Source of the DNA: Geminicoccaceae bacterium
GTDB taxonomy: Bacteria > Pseudomonadota > Alphaproteobacteria > Geminicoccales > Geminicoccaceae
DNA length: 64,000 bases
Reading direction: 5' to 3'
Assembly: GCA_028285265.1 (NCBI GenBank)
Contig: JANQPX010000013.1
Span: forward strand, 186,001 to 250,000
The position numbers were made by a program, and so were the translations under genes. The notes beneath the pieces are model-generated. The model was given only the letters and a program-made list of their open reading frames with translations. It did no database searches and was not told the origin of the DNA. Shown here piece by piece: positions 44,162 through 51,944 of the stretch (its first letter is position 1; each line of letters opens with the position of its first letter).

Positions 44162-44685
44162 GGTGCGGTTGACCGATCGGCGAGGATCGCCGCATGACGG
44201 ATCGCCTTGGCAAGACACTGAAGCGCAAAAAGCGCGAACCCAATCGGGATCATCGCTTTCAGCAGGTAGCGTCCCGGCAGACCGCCGGGATCAGGCGATC
44301 CCTCGCCCAACGACCAGGAACTCTCCACGAAGCCTGCCGAATATTTGATAAACAAGAGTGCCATGACGATGCCGCAGATCATCGACATCAAGTCGAGCCA
44401 GGTCTGCGCTCGATCGGAAAGCTTGTCATAGACCATGTCGACGCGAACATGGCCGTTTTCCAGCACCAAGAGGGTGATGCCGAGAAGCGCGATCGGCGCC
44501 AAGAAATGCCACTCCAGCTCCTGAAGAGCGACAGAACCACCGCCGACGAGATACCGGCCTAGAACATTCCAACCCACCAGGGCTATCAGTGCCAATAGTA
44601 AGGCCGTCGCGAGCTTACCGGCCGCCCATGTGAGGGTGTCGATACGATCGGCCAGAGCCAGGGCCCGTTTCCAAAATCGGTTCAT
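44158..44685 (-). CDS. dctQ: TRAP transporter small permease (DctQ)
   Basis: A 175-residue four-span subunit that pairs with DctM. The N-terminal span is KLATALLLALIALVGWNVLGRY (about 26-46, in part), followed by LQELEWHFLAPIALLGITLLVLENGHVRVDMVYDKLSDRAQ (seen as the LEWHFLA and VLENGHVRVDMVYDKL blocks, typical of DctQ). An 'SWSLGEGSPDPGGLPGRYLLK' type loop is the family's last signature. Separated by about 90 bp (with a hairpin) from dctP. Confidence 0.9.
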   Translation of the reverse strand: MNRFWKRALALADRIDTLTWAAGKLATALLLALIALVGWNVLGRYLVGGGSVALQELEWHFLAPIALLGITLLVLENGHVRVDMVYDKLSDRAQTWLDLMSMICGIVMALLFIKYSAGFVESSWSLGEGSPDPGGLPGRYLLKAMIPIGFALFALQCLAKAIRHAAILADRSTAP

Positions 44686-44742
44686 CGATTCGATGACATC
44701 ATGCCAGCGCTATTAGGCAGCCCGAAGCCGGACCGAGAGGGA

Positions 44743-44767
44743 CGCGCGGGCATGGATGCCCACGCGC
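44743..44767 (-). terminator. Intercistronic hairpin between dctP and dctQ
   Basis: GGGCAT/ATGCCC (44748-44753, 44756-44761) with a GG loop, extended outward by GC-rich GCGC pairing (44744-44747 with 44764-44767) and a small bulge. It lies just past the dctP stop, without a T-run. It probably protects the abundant binding-protein mRNA. Confidence 0.4.
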
Positions 44768-44778
44768 CAGATCGCCCA

Positions 44779-45858
44779 TCACGCGTCGCGCAATTCGCTA
44801 TGCCAGACAGTTTCGGAAGCCGCCGCCCACACGTCATGCTCCTCCTTGAAGGCGAAATAGCTGTCCATCACCTTTTTGAAGGAGGGATCTTCGGCAGCCA
44901 GCTCCTCATAGACGGGACCCATCTCCTGCTTCAGGGCGGCGACAACGTCTTTGGGAAGCGTCCGCAGCTCGGTGCCGGTTGCGGCGAACTCCTTCAACGC
45001 GGCCGCGTTGTTGGCTTCAGCCCAGCTATGCGAGATGACGTTGCACGCGGCGCAGGCGTTCTCGACGATCGCTTTGAGATCGTCATCAAGGGAGTCCCAG
45101 GCCGCCTTGTTGATCGCAAGCTCCGTGACCGTCGTCGGCTCGTGCCATCCCGTGGTGTAGTAGTACTTCGCCGCCTTGTTCAGGCCGAGGATCTTGTCCT
45201 GTGCCGGCCCGACCCATTCCGCAGCATCGATCACACCACGCTCGAGCGCCGGAAAGATCTCACCGCCCGGCAAGAGTTTTACATCGACGCCGATCCGCGC
45301 ATAGGCTTTTGCGGCCAGTCCGGGAATACGCAAGCGCAGCCCCTCCATGTCCTCGATCGCATTGATCTCCTTGTTGAACCAACCGGTCATTTGCACGCCC
45401 GTCGCGCCGACAGGAAACGCGACCAAACCGAGGGGTTCGTAGACTTCGTGCCAAAGCTTGATTCCGTCACCGATGTAGAACCAGGCATTCTGGCCTTGGG
45501 TCGACATGCCGAACGGCACCGCACCGAAAAACTGAGCGGCCGGAACCTTGCCGGCACCGAAGTAACTGACCCAGGCATTGCACTCGACAACACCCTGTCG
45601 TGCGGCGTCGAACCCTTCGAAGGCCGGTACGAGCTCGCCGCCGTGATAGACCTTGATGTCGAGACGCCCATCCGACATGGCCCGGATGCGGTCCGTCAGG
45701 TCGGTGAGCGAGCCTGGCCCCACCGAATAGAATGGTTGCCCGGGAGGAAAGGCCGTCGTCATCTTCCATTCGATGGTCGCCGCCTTGGCAATAGCCGGTG
45801 CTGCTAGCACCCCAGCGGAAGCAACGCTCGCTCCCGTCAAAAACTCTCTGCGCTCCAT
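44779..45858 (-). CDS. dctP: TRAP transporter substrate-binding protein (TakP-like)
   Basis: A 359-residue periplasmic binding protein with a twin-arginine-like leader (MERREFLTGASVASAG, cleavage near AIAKA). The mature sequence resembles the TakP subgroup that binds 2-oxo or 2-hydroxy monocarboxylates. Key blocks are YGGEL-like VYHGGELVPAFEGFDAARQG (about 74-93), VGATGVQMTGWFNKEI (about 149-164), MEGLRLRIPGLAAK (conserved carboxylate-binding Arg, about 171-184), LLPGGEIFPALERGVIDAAEWVGP (about 193-216) and YYYTTGWHEPTT. First gene of the dctPQM operon. The ligand is inferred from family resemblance. Confidence 0.9.
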   Translation of the reverse strand: MERREFLTGASVASAGVLAAPAIAKAATIEWKMTTAFPPGQPFYSVGPGSLTDLTDRIRAMSDGRLDIKVYHGGELVPAFEGFDAARQGVVECNAWVSYFGAGKVPAAQFFGAVPFGMSTQGQNAWFYIGDGIKLWHEVYEPLGLVAFPVGATGVQMTGWFNKEINAIEDMEGLRLRIPGLAAKAYARIGVDVKLLPGGEIFPALERGVIDAAEWVGPAQDKILGLNKAAKYYYTTGWHEPTTVTELAINKAAWDSLDDDLKAIVENACAACNVISHSWAEANNAAALKEFAATGTELRTLPKDVVAALKQEMGPVYEELAAEDPSFKKVMDSYFAFKEEHDVWAAASETVWHSELRDA

Positions 45859-46042
45859 GAGACCTCCCTCGAATGTTGAGACGTGCTGAGCACCCTTGTT
45901 TCGATCTGGCGTCTCAAGGCGCTTGATTGCCTAACAATCGATCACCTCTTGAGAACTGCACAAAACACGGGCAAAGCAACTTGTCATGTCCCGGCTGTCA
46001 TGCCAGACAATCCGGGAACCCAAAGCACGAGTTGCAAGAACG

Positions 46043-46930
46043 ATGCCGCTCTCCCAACATCACCGTTACCCATTCTCAGCCCTACCGGATCGACCGCCGT
46101 TCGATTGGCCGGGCGGCGCAAGACTGGCGGTCTATATCGGCATGAACCTCGAATGCTTCGCATTCGGCGAAGGTTTGGGCGCAACGCTCGCTCCCGGCGG
46201 TCCTCAGCCGGACGTCCTGAATTATGCCTGGCGTGACTACGGCAACCGTTCCGGCGTTTGGCGCATGCTGTCCCTGTTTGATGAGCTCGCCTTCCCGACG
46301 ACCGCCTTGGTCAATGCGGAGATGTACACGCACGCACCGCGCGTCATCGATGCCTTCCGCCAGCGGGGCGATGAGATCGCCGCCCATGGTCGCTCCAATG
46401 CAGAACGCCAAGGCGACCTCGCGGAGACCGAGGAGACCAGGCTTATCGCCGAGACGACAGAAGCGATTGACAAGGCAGAAGGCCGTCGCCCCAAAGGCTG
46501 GCTGGGCCCTTGGATCTCGGAAAGCCGCGTGACCCCTGACCTCCTCGACGAGGCCGGGTACGAGTACGTTTTGGATTGGTGTCATGACGATCAGCCGGTC
46601 TGGATGGCGACACGCTCGGGCCGAATCCTTGCCGTACCTTATCCTCAGGAACTGAACGACATCCCACAGATCGTCGCTCGCAATCGCGAAGCCGCCGAGT
46701 TTGCTGATATGATCATCGACGCCTTCGACATCATGTTAGCTGAAAGCGTGGACCATCCTCTGGTCATGGGCATTGCGCTACACGCCTACATCATGGGGCA
46801 TCCCCACCGCCTGAAGCATCTGGCAAGAGCACTTCGTGCGATCAAAGCGGCAGCCGATGATCGGGTTTGGATCACGACCGCCGGTGCGATCAACGACCAC
46901 TATCGAACGATCGCAACCGATCGGTCATAA
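46043..46930 (+). CDS. Polysaccharide deacetylase family protein (allantoinase/PuuE-like)
   Basis: A 295-residue NodB-homology hydrolase. It opens with the WPGGARLAVYIGMNLECF strand (about 20-37). YGNRSGVWRMLSLFDELAFPTTALVNAEM is split as GNRSGVWRMLSLFDEL (about 65-80). The IAAHGRSNAERQG block (about 112-124) carries the metal-binding His, and the VMGIALHAYIMGHPHRLKHLARAL end (about 240-263) is typical of the PuuE/allantoinase-like branch, not of chitin deacetylases. Start taken at ATG 46043; longer upstream frames lack family similarity. It is divergent from the TRAP operon, so a linked small-molecule pathway is possible. Confidence 0.78.
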   Translation: MPLSQHHRYPFSALPDRPPFDWPGGARLAVYIGMNLECFAFGEGLGATLAPGGPQPDVLNYAWRDYGNRSGVWRMLSLFDELAFPTTALVNAEMYTHAPRVIDAFRQRGDEIAAHGRSNAERQGDLAETEETRLIAETTEAIDKAEGRRPKGWLGPWISESRVTPDLLDEAGYEYVLDWCHDDQPVWMATRSGRILAVPYPQELNDIPQIVARNREAAEFADMIIDAFDIMLAESVDHPLVMGIALHAYIMGHPHRLKHLARALRAIKAAADDRVWITTAGAINDHYRTIATDRS

Positions 46931-46974
46931 GCTCGCTCAATCCGCCGGGTGCTATCCCATGGAAGCTGACGCGG

Positions 46975-48237
46975 CTACTCGGCAGCGACGGGCGCGGTCG
47001 CTGCCGACGGCAGGCGCTGCGGTAGGGCGATGACGGCAGCCAAGATCAACAAGGCTGCACCCGCGAGAATTCGGAACAAGACGTCAAACCCCCAGCTATC
47101 ATAGACAAACGCGATCAGGGGGAGTGAGGCGGCCAGCACGGTGAAACTGACGACATAACGGACGCCATAAATGCGCGCCCGCGCAGCGCCGCTGGCCATC
47201 TTGCCGATCATGAAGTCGTTAATCGGGATTTGCCCAAATGCCCCAAACATGAAGCCAAGCGCCACAGCAAGCGCAAAACCATCGGTGAGGCCGGGCATCG
47301 CTGTGAAAAACACAATCTGCAGGACCGCCATCGCGATGAAGACACGGCGGGGACCATAGCGATCGAGCATGGTGCCGACCACCAACTGCGCAAAAGACGC
47401 CATGGCAAAGACGACAAAAGCAAGCGAGCCAATCGCCGTCGCAACATCGCCCTGCTCACCCCCCGCCGTGCCATCGAACCAAGCTGCGAGATCAACGGCC
47501 AGTCCTTGCAAGCGCTCGTCAAAGATTTTCGGAAGAGCAAAGGTCGTGGACTGAAAAATGATGGAGGAGACTGCCGTCGTGAAAAACACGATCAATGATA
47601 CCCGGAACAAAAGACTGCGCTCGAGCCCGCTGACCCCACCGCCCGTCTTCGGAGCATCTCGATAGGATGCGGTATGCTCCTCCCATATGTTCCGGTAACG
47701 CAAGGCGAAGTAGACGATGCCGACAATGATCGACAAGATCGCTGGGACCACAAAGGCCATACGCCAACCGCTATGGTCGATCAGATAGCCGGTGATCAGC
47801 GCAGCACTCGCCACGCCGAGATTCCCCCAAACACCGTTGGCGGCGATGCGCATGCCGGTATTGCGCCACTTCATGGTGACGATCGCCAGACCGACGGGAT
47901 GATAGATCGCCGCAAACATGCCGATGGCAAACAGTCCGATGCCCATCTGGAGCGGCGTCGTGGCAAAACTTGTCAGGATGGACACAATGCCGATCCCGAC
48001 GAAAAACACGCACATCATGCCGTCCCGGCTCCAACGGTCCGCCAGCCATCCGGCTGGAAGGGCAAAGGCTCCGAACGCAAAAAAGCCAGGCGTCGCATAA
48101 GCCAAGAGTTCGGCATAGCCGACACCCCATTCCCGATAGAGGACGAGCGCTGCGACCGTGGCGAAGATGAGCGTGAACAAGTGATCGAGAAAGTGCCCAA
48201 TGTTCAGCAGCAGAAAATAGGCGCGATCGCGGTTCAT
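46975..48237 (-). CDS. MFS transporter
   Basis: A 420-residue major-facilitator protein with 12 predicted spans. Loop 2-3 carries the GWLADRWSRDGMM motif-A variant (about 62-74). Other blocks are FGAFALPAGWLAD upstream, YHPVGLAIVTMKWRNTGMRIAANGVWGNLG (seen as the YHPVGLAI and NGVWGNLG pieces, about 115-145), and the second-half motif GTMLDRYGPRRVFI (about 275). The YHPVG block resembles a group of alphaproteobacterial MFS proteins with unknown substrates. ATG 48237 is chosen after GATGAGAG; 48246 is also possible. Confidence 0.82.
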   Translation of the reverse strand: MNRDRAYFLLLNIGHFLDHLFTLIFATVAALVLYREWGVGYAELLAYATPGFFAFGAFALPAGWLADRWSRDGMMCVFFVGIGIVSILTSFATTPLQMGIGLFAIGMFAAIYHPVGLAIVTMKWRNTGMRIAANGVWGNLGVASAALITGYLIDHSGWRMAFVVPAILSIIVGIVYFALRYRNIWEEHTASYRDAPKTGGGVSGLERSLLFRVSLIVFFTTAVSSIIFQSTTFALPKIFDERLQGLAVDLAAWFDGTAGGEQGDVATAIGSLAFVVFAMASFAQLVVGTMLDRYGPRRVFIAMAVLQIVFFTAMPGLTDGFALAVALGFMFGAFGQIPINDFMIGKMASGAARARIYGVRYVVSFTVLAASLPLIAFVYDSWGFDVLFRILAGAALLILAAVIALPQRLPSAATAPVAAE

Positions 48238-48410
48238 GGCTCTCATCGTTCCCGAGATGATCGAGCTGCTACGATAGCAGGCAAAGCCCACTCTGTGACA
48301 AGTGGCGAGGTCGACGGGGCCCCTCTTGCAGGTCAGGACTGTCGGCTTTGATGCCGGCAATCCTGCATCTTTCAGGGTCTTGGGGAGACCACGCCCCGCC
48401 GCAATGTTGC

Positions 48411-48803
48411 CTAAGTCTCGAGATCTTGGCCAAAGGCGATGTCATAGCCGTCGAGGTCCTGGATCCCAAATTCCCTGCATCCATAGGGTTGCTCACAGAG
48501 CTCATAGTCGATCGTGGCGCCCCGGTCCTTAAGCTCCTCATAAAGGCGCACGACATCATCGACCCAAAAATAGATGTTCCACATATTCTGAACCACCTTG
48601 TAGTGAGGCACGATCGCAGACCTGTCCTCGACCTGGCTCAGCATGACGATATGACCATCCCGACGCGGCATGCAGAAACGTGCAGGCTCACCCCAATAGC
48701 GTTCGAACGCGAAGCCGACTTTATCGCGATAATATTCAGCCGATGCCACCACATCCGCCACCAGCAAAATCGGCGCGCTGCCGATAATCTTTGCCGCCTT
48801 CAT
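48411..48803 (-). CDS. VOC (glyoxalase/bleomycin-resistance) family protein
   Basis: A 130-residue VOC protein with two beta-alpha-beta-beta-beta modules. GSAPILLVADVVASAEYYRDKVGFAFERYWGEPARFCMPRRDGHIVM is module 1 (seen in parts: AEYYRDKVGF about 21-30), and MWNIYFWVDDVVRLYEELKDRGA with DYELCEQPYGCREFGIQDLDGYDIAFGQ is module 2 (split; metal-ligand Glu/His positions near YGCREFGIQDLDGY). ATG 48803 (MKAAKIIG) follows GAGGAATTGG. Substrate unknown. It converges on nothing and is followed by the MFS gene on the same strand. Confidence 0.82.
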   Translation of the reverse strand: MKAAKIIGSAPILLVADVVASAEYYRDKVGFAFERYWGEPARFCMPRRDGHIVMLSQVEDRSAIVPHYKVVQNMWNIYFWVDDVVRLYEELKDRGATIDYELCEQPYGCREFGIQDLDGYDIAFGQDLET

Positions 48804-49256
48804 GATGCCAATTCCTCGTTTTCGGGGAGCGTTACCTCGCCGCAAATCTTAGCATTGCTGCACCGTCAAAACAAACGTACTCCGTTCGACCGAGAATGGC
48901 CTGCACACCGAGGGGTCATCGCGCAAGAGCTTCCATGCCAACGATCATGCAAATGATGAGAAATTGCGCTGAACACGTTGTTTTCTCGAGCATTCATGAT
49001 CAAACAACATCATGGAGATCCTGTTCTTAGCCCTACGGAGCAAGACGGCCTTGCAACGGGAAAACAATTGCTCTGGTGCGGCGCCATGGCGTGCTAGCGG
49101 TCACCGCCCGACGTTGATCCAACCGACAGCCTCCGAGAGGAAGAAAAGCCCGCCAAAAGATCGCATCGCTCACTTTTCTCAAAAGACCGCTCCAAAAGAC
49201 GGGGACCAAGGACCATGTCTGAGGGGATGGCGTTCCCATCGAGAAAGGAGACTGTG
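48804..49256. other. Intergenic region between the VOC gene and the ArfA-like gene
   Basis: These 453 bp contain no convincing protein gene. The stretch 48960-49015 is AT-rich and may hold the promoter of the small gene that starts at 49257. No clear -35/-10 pair was identified. Confidence 0.35.
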
Positions 49257-49454
49257 GTGAAAAAGAAACCCAAGAAACGGAACAGCGTTGCGCGAGCCCT
49301 GACATCCACCCTGTTCCGACAGCGAAAGCGACCGAGTAAGAAACTCTATCAACGTCGCGCCAGAACCAAAAACGCCGGTCTGAAAAATCAGACCGGCGAA
49401 CGTCTTTGCAGCCGTGGGACAAGCAGCATCCTATGGCAACCAACAGATCACTGA
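49257..49454 (+). CDS. arfA: ArfA-like ribosome-rescue factor (small basic protein)
   Basis: A 65-residue, strongly basic frame. The N-terminal ~40 residues (MKKKPKKRNSVARALTSTLF, then RQRKRPSKKLYQRRAR) match the ArfA core: N-x-x-A-x-A-L, LFRQR, a KK pair and Y-x-RR/RK. In E. coli, ArfA recruits RF2 to ribosomes stalled on non-stop mRNA when tmRNA fails. Start: GTG 49257 lies 6 bp after GGAG in AAAGGAG; a second GTG is one codon upstream. The DNA at 49373-49398 forms a hairpin inside the gene, so the functional product is probably cut to about 40-45 residues. The C-terminal part after it (CSRGTSSILWQPTDH) looks unconstrained. Identification is from motif memory; ArfA is best known in gamma- and betaproteobacteria. 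Confidence 0.6.
   Translation: MKKKPKKRNSVARALTSTLFRQRKRPSKKLYQRRARTKNAGLKNQTGERLCSRGTSSILWQPTDH
49373..49398 (+). terminator. Hairpin inside the ArfA-like coding sequence
   Basis: An 11-bp perfect stem (CGCCGGTCTGA 49373-49383 with its complement 49388-49398) and an AAAA loop lie at codons 39-48 of the 65-codon gene. A modest T-rich stretch (cgtcttt) follows. In E. coli arfA such a stem is an RNase III site and terminator that leaves a non-stop transcript. Confidence 0.65.
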
Positions 49455-49543
49455 CCGCCTTCCCGCCGTTCTTAGGAAGCCCTATCGAGCCAGCAACTCA
49501 CACAGCGTTGCTCACCCGCAGCCAGAGCCCCCTTCTGCACCGA

Positions 49544-49996
49544 TCACTCATTGGCCTCTGGCGGCAGGAATTCGACCTCGTGCTCCGCTGACAGCCGAAC
49601 GACCTCCTCGACATCCTCCAAATTGTGCAGCTGGTCAAAGAGCTGTTCCAGCATGCGCGCCGGAGACACCCAAAACAACGCCCTTACCGGTTTCTCGGAC
49701 TTATTGAAGTAGCCATGTGGAATGCCACGCGGCATGCGCACCAGATCGCCGGCCTTCGCTTTGAGCCACTCGCCGTCGAGCTTGAGATCGAGCTCGCCTT
49801 CTTGCACGAGGATGAACTCGTCCTGCGTCGGATGGACATGGACGGGCACGAACTGGCCGGGATCGCTGTTGGTCTCGAAGGCGAAGGTCGACTCACATGT
49901 TGCCTTCGAGAAGTAGACTTGGCCTAGGATATTCCAACGCTTACCCGCAGCCCCTTCGCCATTTGGCGTAACGCCTTTGTCCAGCTCTGTTGGCAT
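49544..49996 (-). CDS. Cupin-domain protein
   Basis: A 150-residue single-cupin protein. Motif 1 is VPVHVHPTQDEFILVQEGELDL (about 49-70, metal ligands His-x-His and Glu), and motif 2 is RMPRGIPHGYFNK (about 87-99, last His ligand). These residues support a bound metal ion. The function within the cupin superfamily (dioxygenase, isomerase or sensor) is not determinable. ATG 49996 is preceded by GGGGAGGC. It lies between the ArfA-like gene and msrA, both plus strand. Confidence 0.85.
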   Translation of the reverse strand: MPTELDKGVTPNGEGAAGKRWNILGQVYFSKATCESTFAFETNSDPGQFVPVHVHPTQDEFILVQEGELDLKLDGEWLKAKAGDLVRMPRGIPHGYFNKSEKPVRALFWVSPARMLEQLFDQLHNLEDVEEVVRLSAEHEVEFLPPEANE

Positions 49997-50239
49997 GGTT
50001 GCCTCCCCTCACTTCGGGCGTTTGACACAATCGCCCCTAGCTAACGCGATCACGATCTTGCGGTCCACCCAGGAGTCACGAAACGCCTGCCTTCCCTCAA
50101 CCAATGGCGCGACGAGGCGCTTGCGTTTTGTACAAGGACCGGTGATCTCGCCATTGTGACGTCTTGTTTGCAGTCAGAAACATGGCTAGCACACATAGTG
50201 CTCGTCTGTTCACAACATTCCTCACATGGGGGCCTATTC

Positions 50240-50866
50240 ATGGTCGATGCCTTCAAGACAGCACTTGGCGCCCTGAGCTTGGGTCTCATCGCAAGCGCTG
50301 CCTCCGCACAGGATTTAAAGACATTTACCGTCGCCGGAGGATGCTTTTGGTGTGTCGAGTACGACTTCGATAAGATACCAGGGGTGGTCGAGACCATCTC
50401 AGGCTATACTGGTGGGACGGTTGACGATCCGACCTATCGGCAGGTGACCGCTGGCGGCACCGGGCATCGAGAGGCCGTGCAGATCACCTACAATCCGGAT
50501 CAAGTCAGCTATGAGGATTTGCTCAAGGCTTTCTGGTCATCCGTTGACCCGACCGATGCCGGCGGCCAATTCTGCGATCGGGGCGAATCTTATGAAACGG
50601 CGGTCTTTGTCGCCGATGATACCGAGCGCGGGCTTGCCGAGGCATCAAAGATCGCAGCCGCCGAGGCGATCGGACAGGAGATTGTGACACCGATCGAGGA
50701 CGCAGCGACCTTCTTCCCGGCCGAGGATTATCATCAGGACTATTACACGAAGAATCCGGTCCGCTATAAATATTACCGGTGGTCCTGCGGACGAAATCAG
50801 CGCGTTGAGGAGGTTTGGGGCGACCGCGCCTATGAGGGAATCCCGAAAGCCGCTGACAGCAGCTAG
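50240..50866 (+). CDS. msrA: Exported peptide-methionine (S)-S-oxide reductase
   Basis: A 208-residue MsrA with an export signal (MVDAFKTALGALSLGLIASA followed by ASAQ-D). The active site is TVAGGCFWCVEYDF (nucleophile Cys in GCFWC, about 32-40). Then come SGYTGGTVDDPTYRQVTAGGTGHREAVQITYNP (seen as TGGTVDDPTYRQV and TGHREAVQI, about 54-85) and FWSSVDPTDAGGQFCDRGESYETAVF. A C-terminal Cys (RWSCGRN) could be the resolving residue. It repairs oxidised methionine in the periplasm. ATG 50240 after GGGGG begins the signal peptide directly. Reductant could come from the CcdA/thioredoxin pair at 54.5-55.7 kb. Confidence 0.92.
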   Translation: MVDAFKTALGALSLGLIASAASAQDLKTFTVAGGCFWCVEYDFDKIPGVVETISGYTGGTVDDPTYRQVTAGGTGHREAVQITYNPDQVSYEDLLKAFWSSVDPTDAGGQFCDRGESYETAVFVADDTERGLAEASKIAAAEAIGQEIVTPIEDAATFFPAEDYHQDYYTKNPVRYKYYRWSCGRNQRVEEVWGDRAYEGIPKAADSS

Positions 50867-51000
50867 TCGTCACCGGACCGCCATCGATGGCGAGGGAAAG
50901 TGGAGATAGATAGCGACAACGAGGCGATGCCACCGCCTGGTGCACGCTGCGCATCGCCCGGTGACCGATCGTCTTACCAGCGCTTGTTGGAGGCGGGAGC

Positions 51001-51627
51001 ATGATGGCAGACGCGACGTTGCTTGAAGACACGACAGTGCCGGCCGGTCACCCCTGGAGCCGGCGGCTCGAAGAGGGTGACAGGCTCCGTCTGGTCGACC
51101 TGGAGGGCCAACAAGCCATCGATTTTCTGTGCTACAACGCCGATGACCCCGAAGAGCGCTACCACGCGCCAAACACCATGAAGCTTCAGCGTCAGATCTA
51201 TTTAGGCAAAGGATCGTCACTTTGGTCGGTTCGCGCCCGCCGGATGATGACCATCATCGATGACACTTGCGGCGGTCATGATACGATTTTTGGATGCTGC
51301 TCTTTTGCGCTTGACGAAGTGCGCTACGGCCAAACCAATCCGAGATGCTGTCAGCAGAACTTCGAGGAAGAGCTGGCGCGCCATGGCTTGGGACCGCGCG
51401 ATGTTGTTCCCAATGTGAATTTCTTCATGCGGGTGCCGGTGGCCGAAGACGGCCAGGTCGCAATCGTCGATGGCCTCTCGAAACCCGGGGACCATGTCGA
51501 CTTGCGTGCCGACATGGATGTGCTTGTCGTCCTGTCGAATTGTCCGGAAGCACTCAATCCCGCGACAGGGTTGCGCCCAACACCGATCCAGGTCACCGTT
51601 TATCGACCGACCGAATCCTCGAGATGA
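51001..51627 (+). CDS. DUF1989 (urea carboxylase-associated family) protein
   Basis: A 208-residue DUF1989 protein. Family blocks are LEEGDRLRLVDLEGQQAIDFLCYN (about 25-48), ERYHAPNTMKLQRQIYL (about 55-71), TCGGHDTIFGCCSFALDEVRYGQ (about 91-113, adjacent Cys pair), NVNFFMRVPVAEDGQVAIVDGLSKPGDHVDLRADMDVLVVLSNCPE (in part, C-terminal half). Relatives sit beside urea carboxylase or guanidine-metabolism genes; none is here and no guanidine riboswitch was seen in 50867-51000. The role is unknown. A GGAGGCGGGAGC element precedes two possible ATGs (51001, 51004). Confidence 0.8.
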   Translation: MMADATLLEDTTVPAGHPWSRRLEEGDRLRLVDLEGQQAIDFLCYNADDPEERYHAPNTMKLQRQIYLGKGSSLWSVRARRMMTIIDDTCGGHDTIFGCCSFALDEVRYGQTNPRCCQQNFEEELARHGLGPRDVVPNVNFFMRVPVAEDGQVAIVDGLSKPGDHVDLRADMDVLVVLSNCPEALNPATGLRPTPIQVTVYRPTESSR

Positions 51628-51944
51628 GCGGTTGAGGTCCCATCCCCTAGCCAACCACGGCCAGCGGATGTTGATCGACAAGCGAACACCGAAGAGCATC
51701 GCCCGGTGCTGCGGAGAGGTAGCGTCGCGCAGGCCCCGATCATCGGCACAAAAAAGTGCCAGCCTGCTTGTTGAGGAATGAAGCAGGCCGGCGGAAGACA
51801 TCGGCGGAGCTTAGGGTTCGTTCACCATCGCAGCTCTTCACCAAGAAAGCCTTAAGCGACATCGGATTGTCCTCGCGAACATGCCGTCTTTCTGACGCCT
51901 GAGCGACGAGCAAGACCGATGTCGTCCATGCCAACGTCGAACCC
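51628..51944. other. Convergent intergenic region with terminator
   Basis: The 317 bp between the convergent DUF1989 and FAD-oxidase genes hold no credible gene. A strong hairpin with T-run for the minus strand (next entry) accounts for part of it. Confidence 0.5.
51750..51792 (-). terminator. Rho-independent terminator for the FAD-oxidase gene
   Basis: On the minus strand GCCTGCTT (51781-51788) pairs with its complement (51762-51769) across an 11-nt loop. With one mismatch the stem extends to GCCGGCC... . It is followed by GGCAC and six T's (51750-51755). It lies about 155 bp past the oxidase stop. Confidence 0.6.

Noticed and set aside
44701..45807. A 368-codon plus-strand open frame
   Set aside because: Antisense to the TakP-like dctP gene, which has a signal peptide and conserved motifs; the antisense protein is Arg/His-rich without recognisable order.
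50867..51000. Guanidine-type riboswitch before the DUF1989 gene
   Set aside because: The conserved guanidine-aptamer elements were not seen; only ordinary GC-rich pairing is present.
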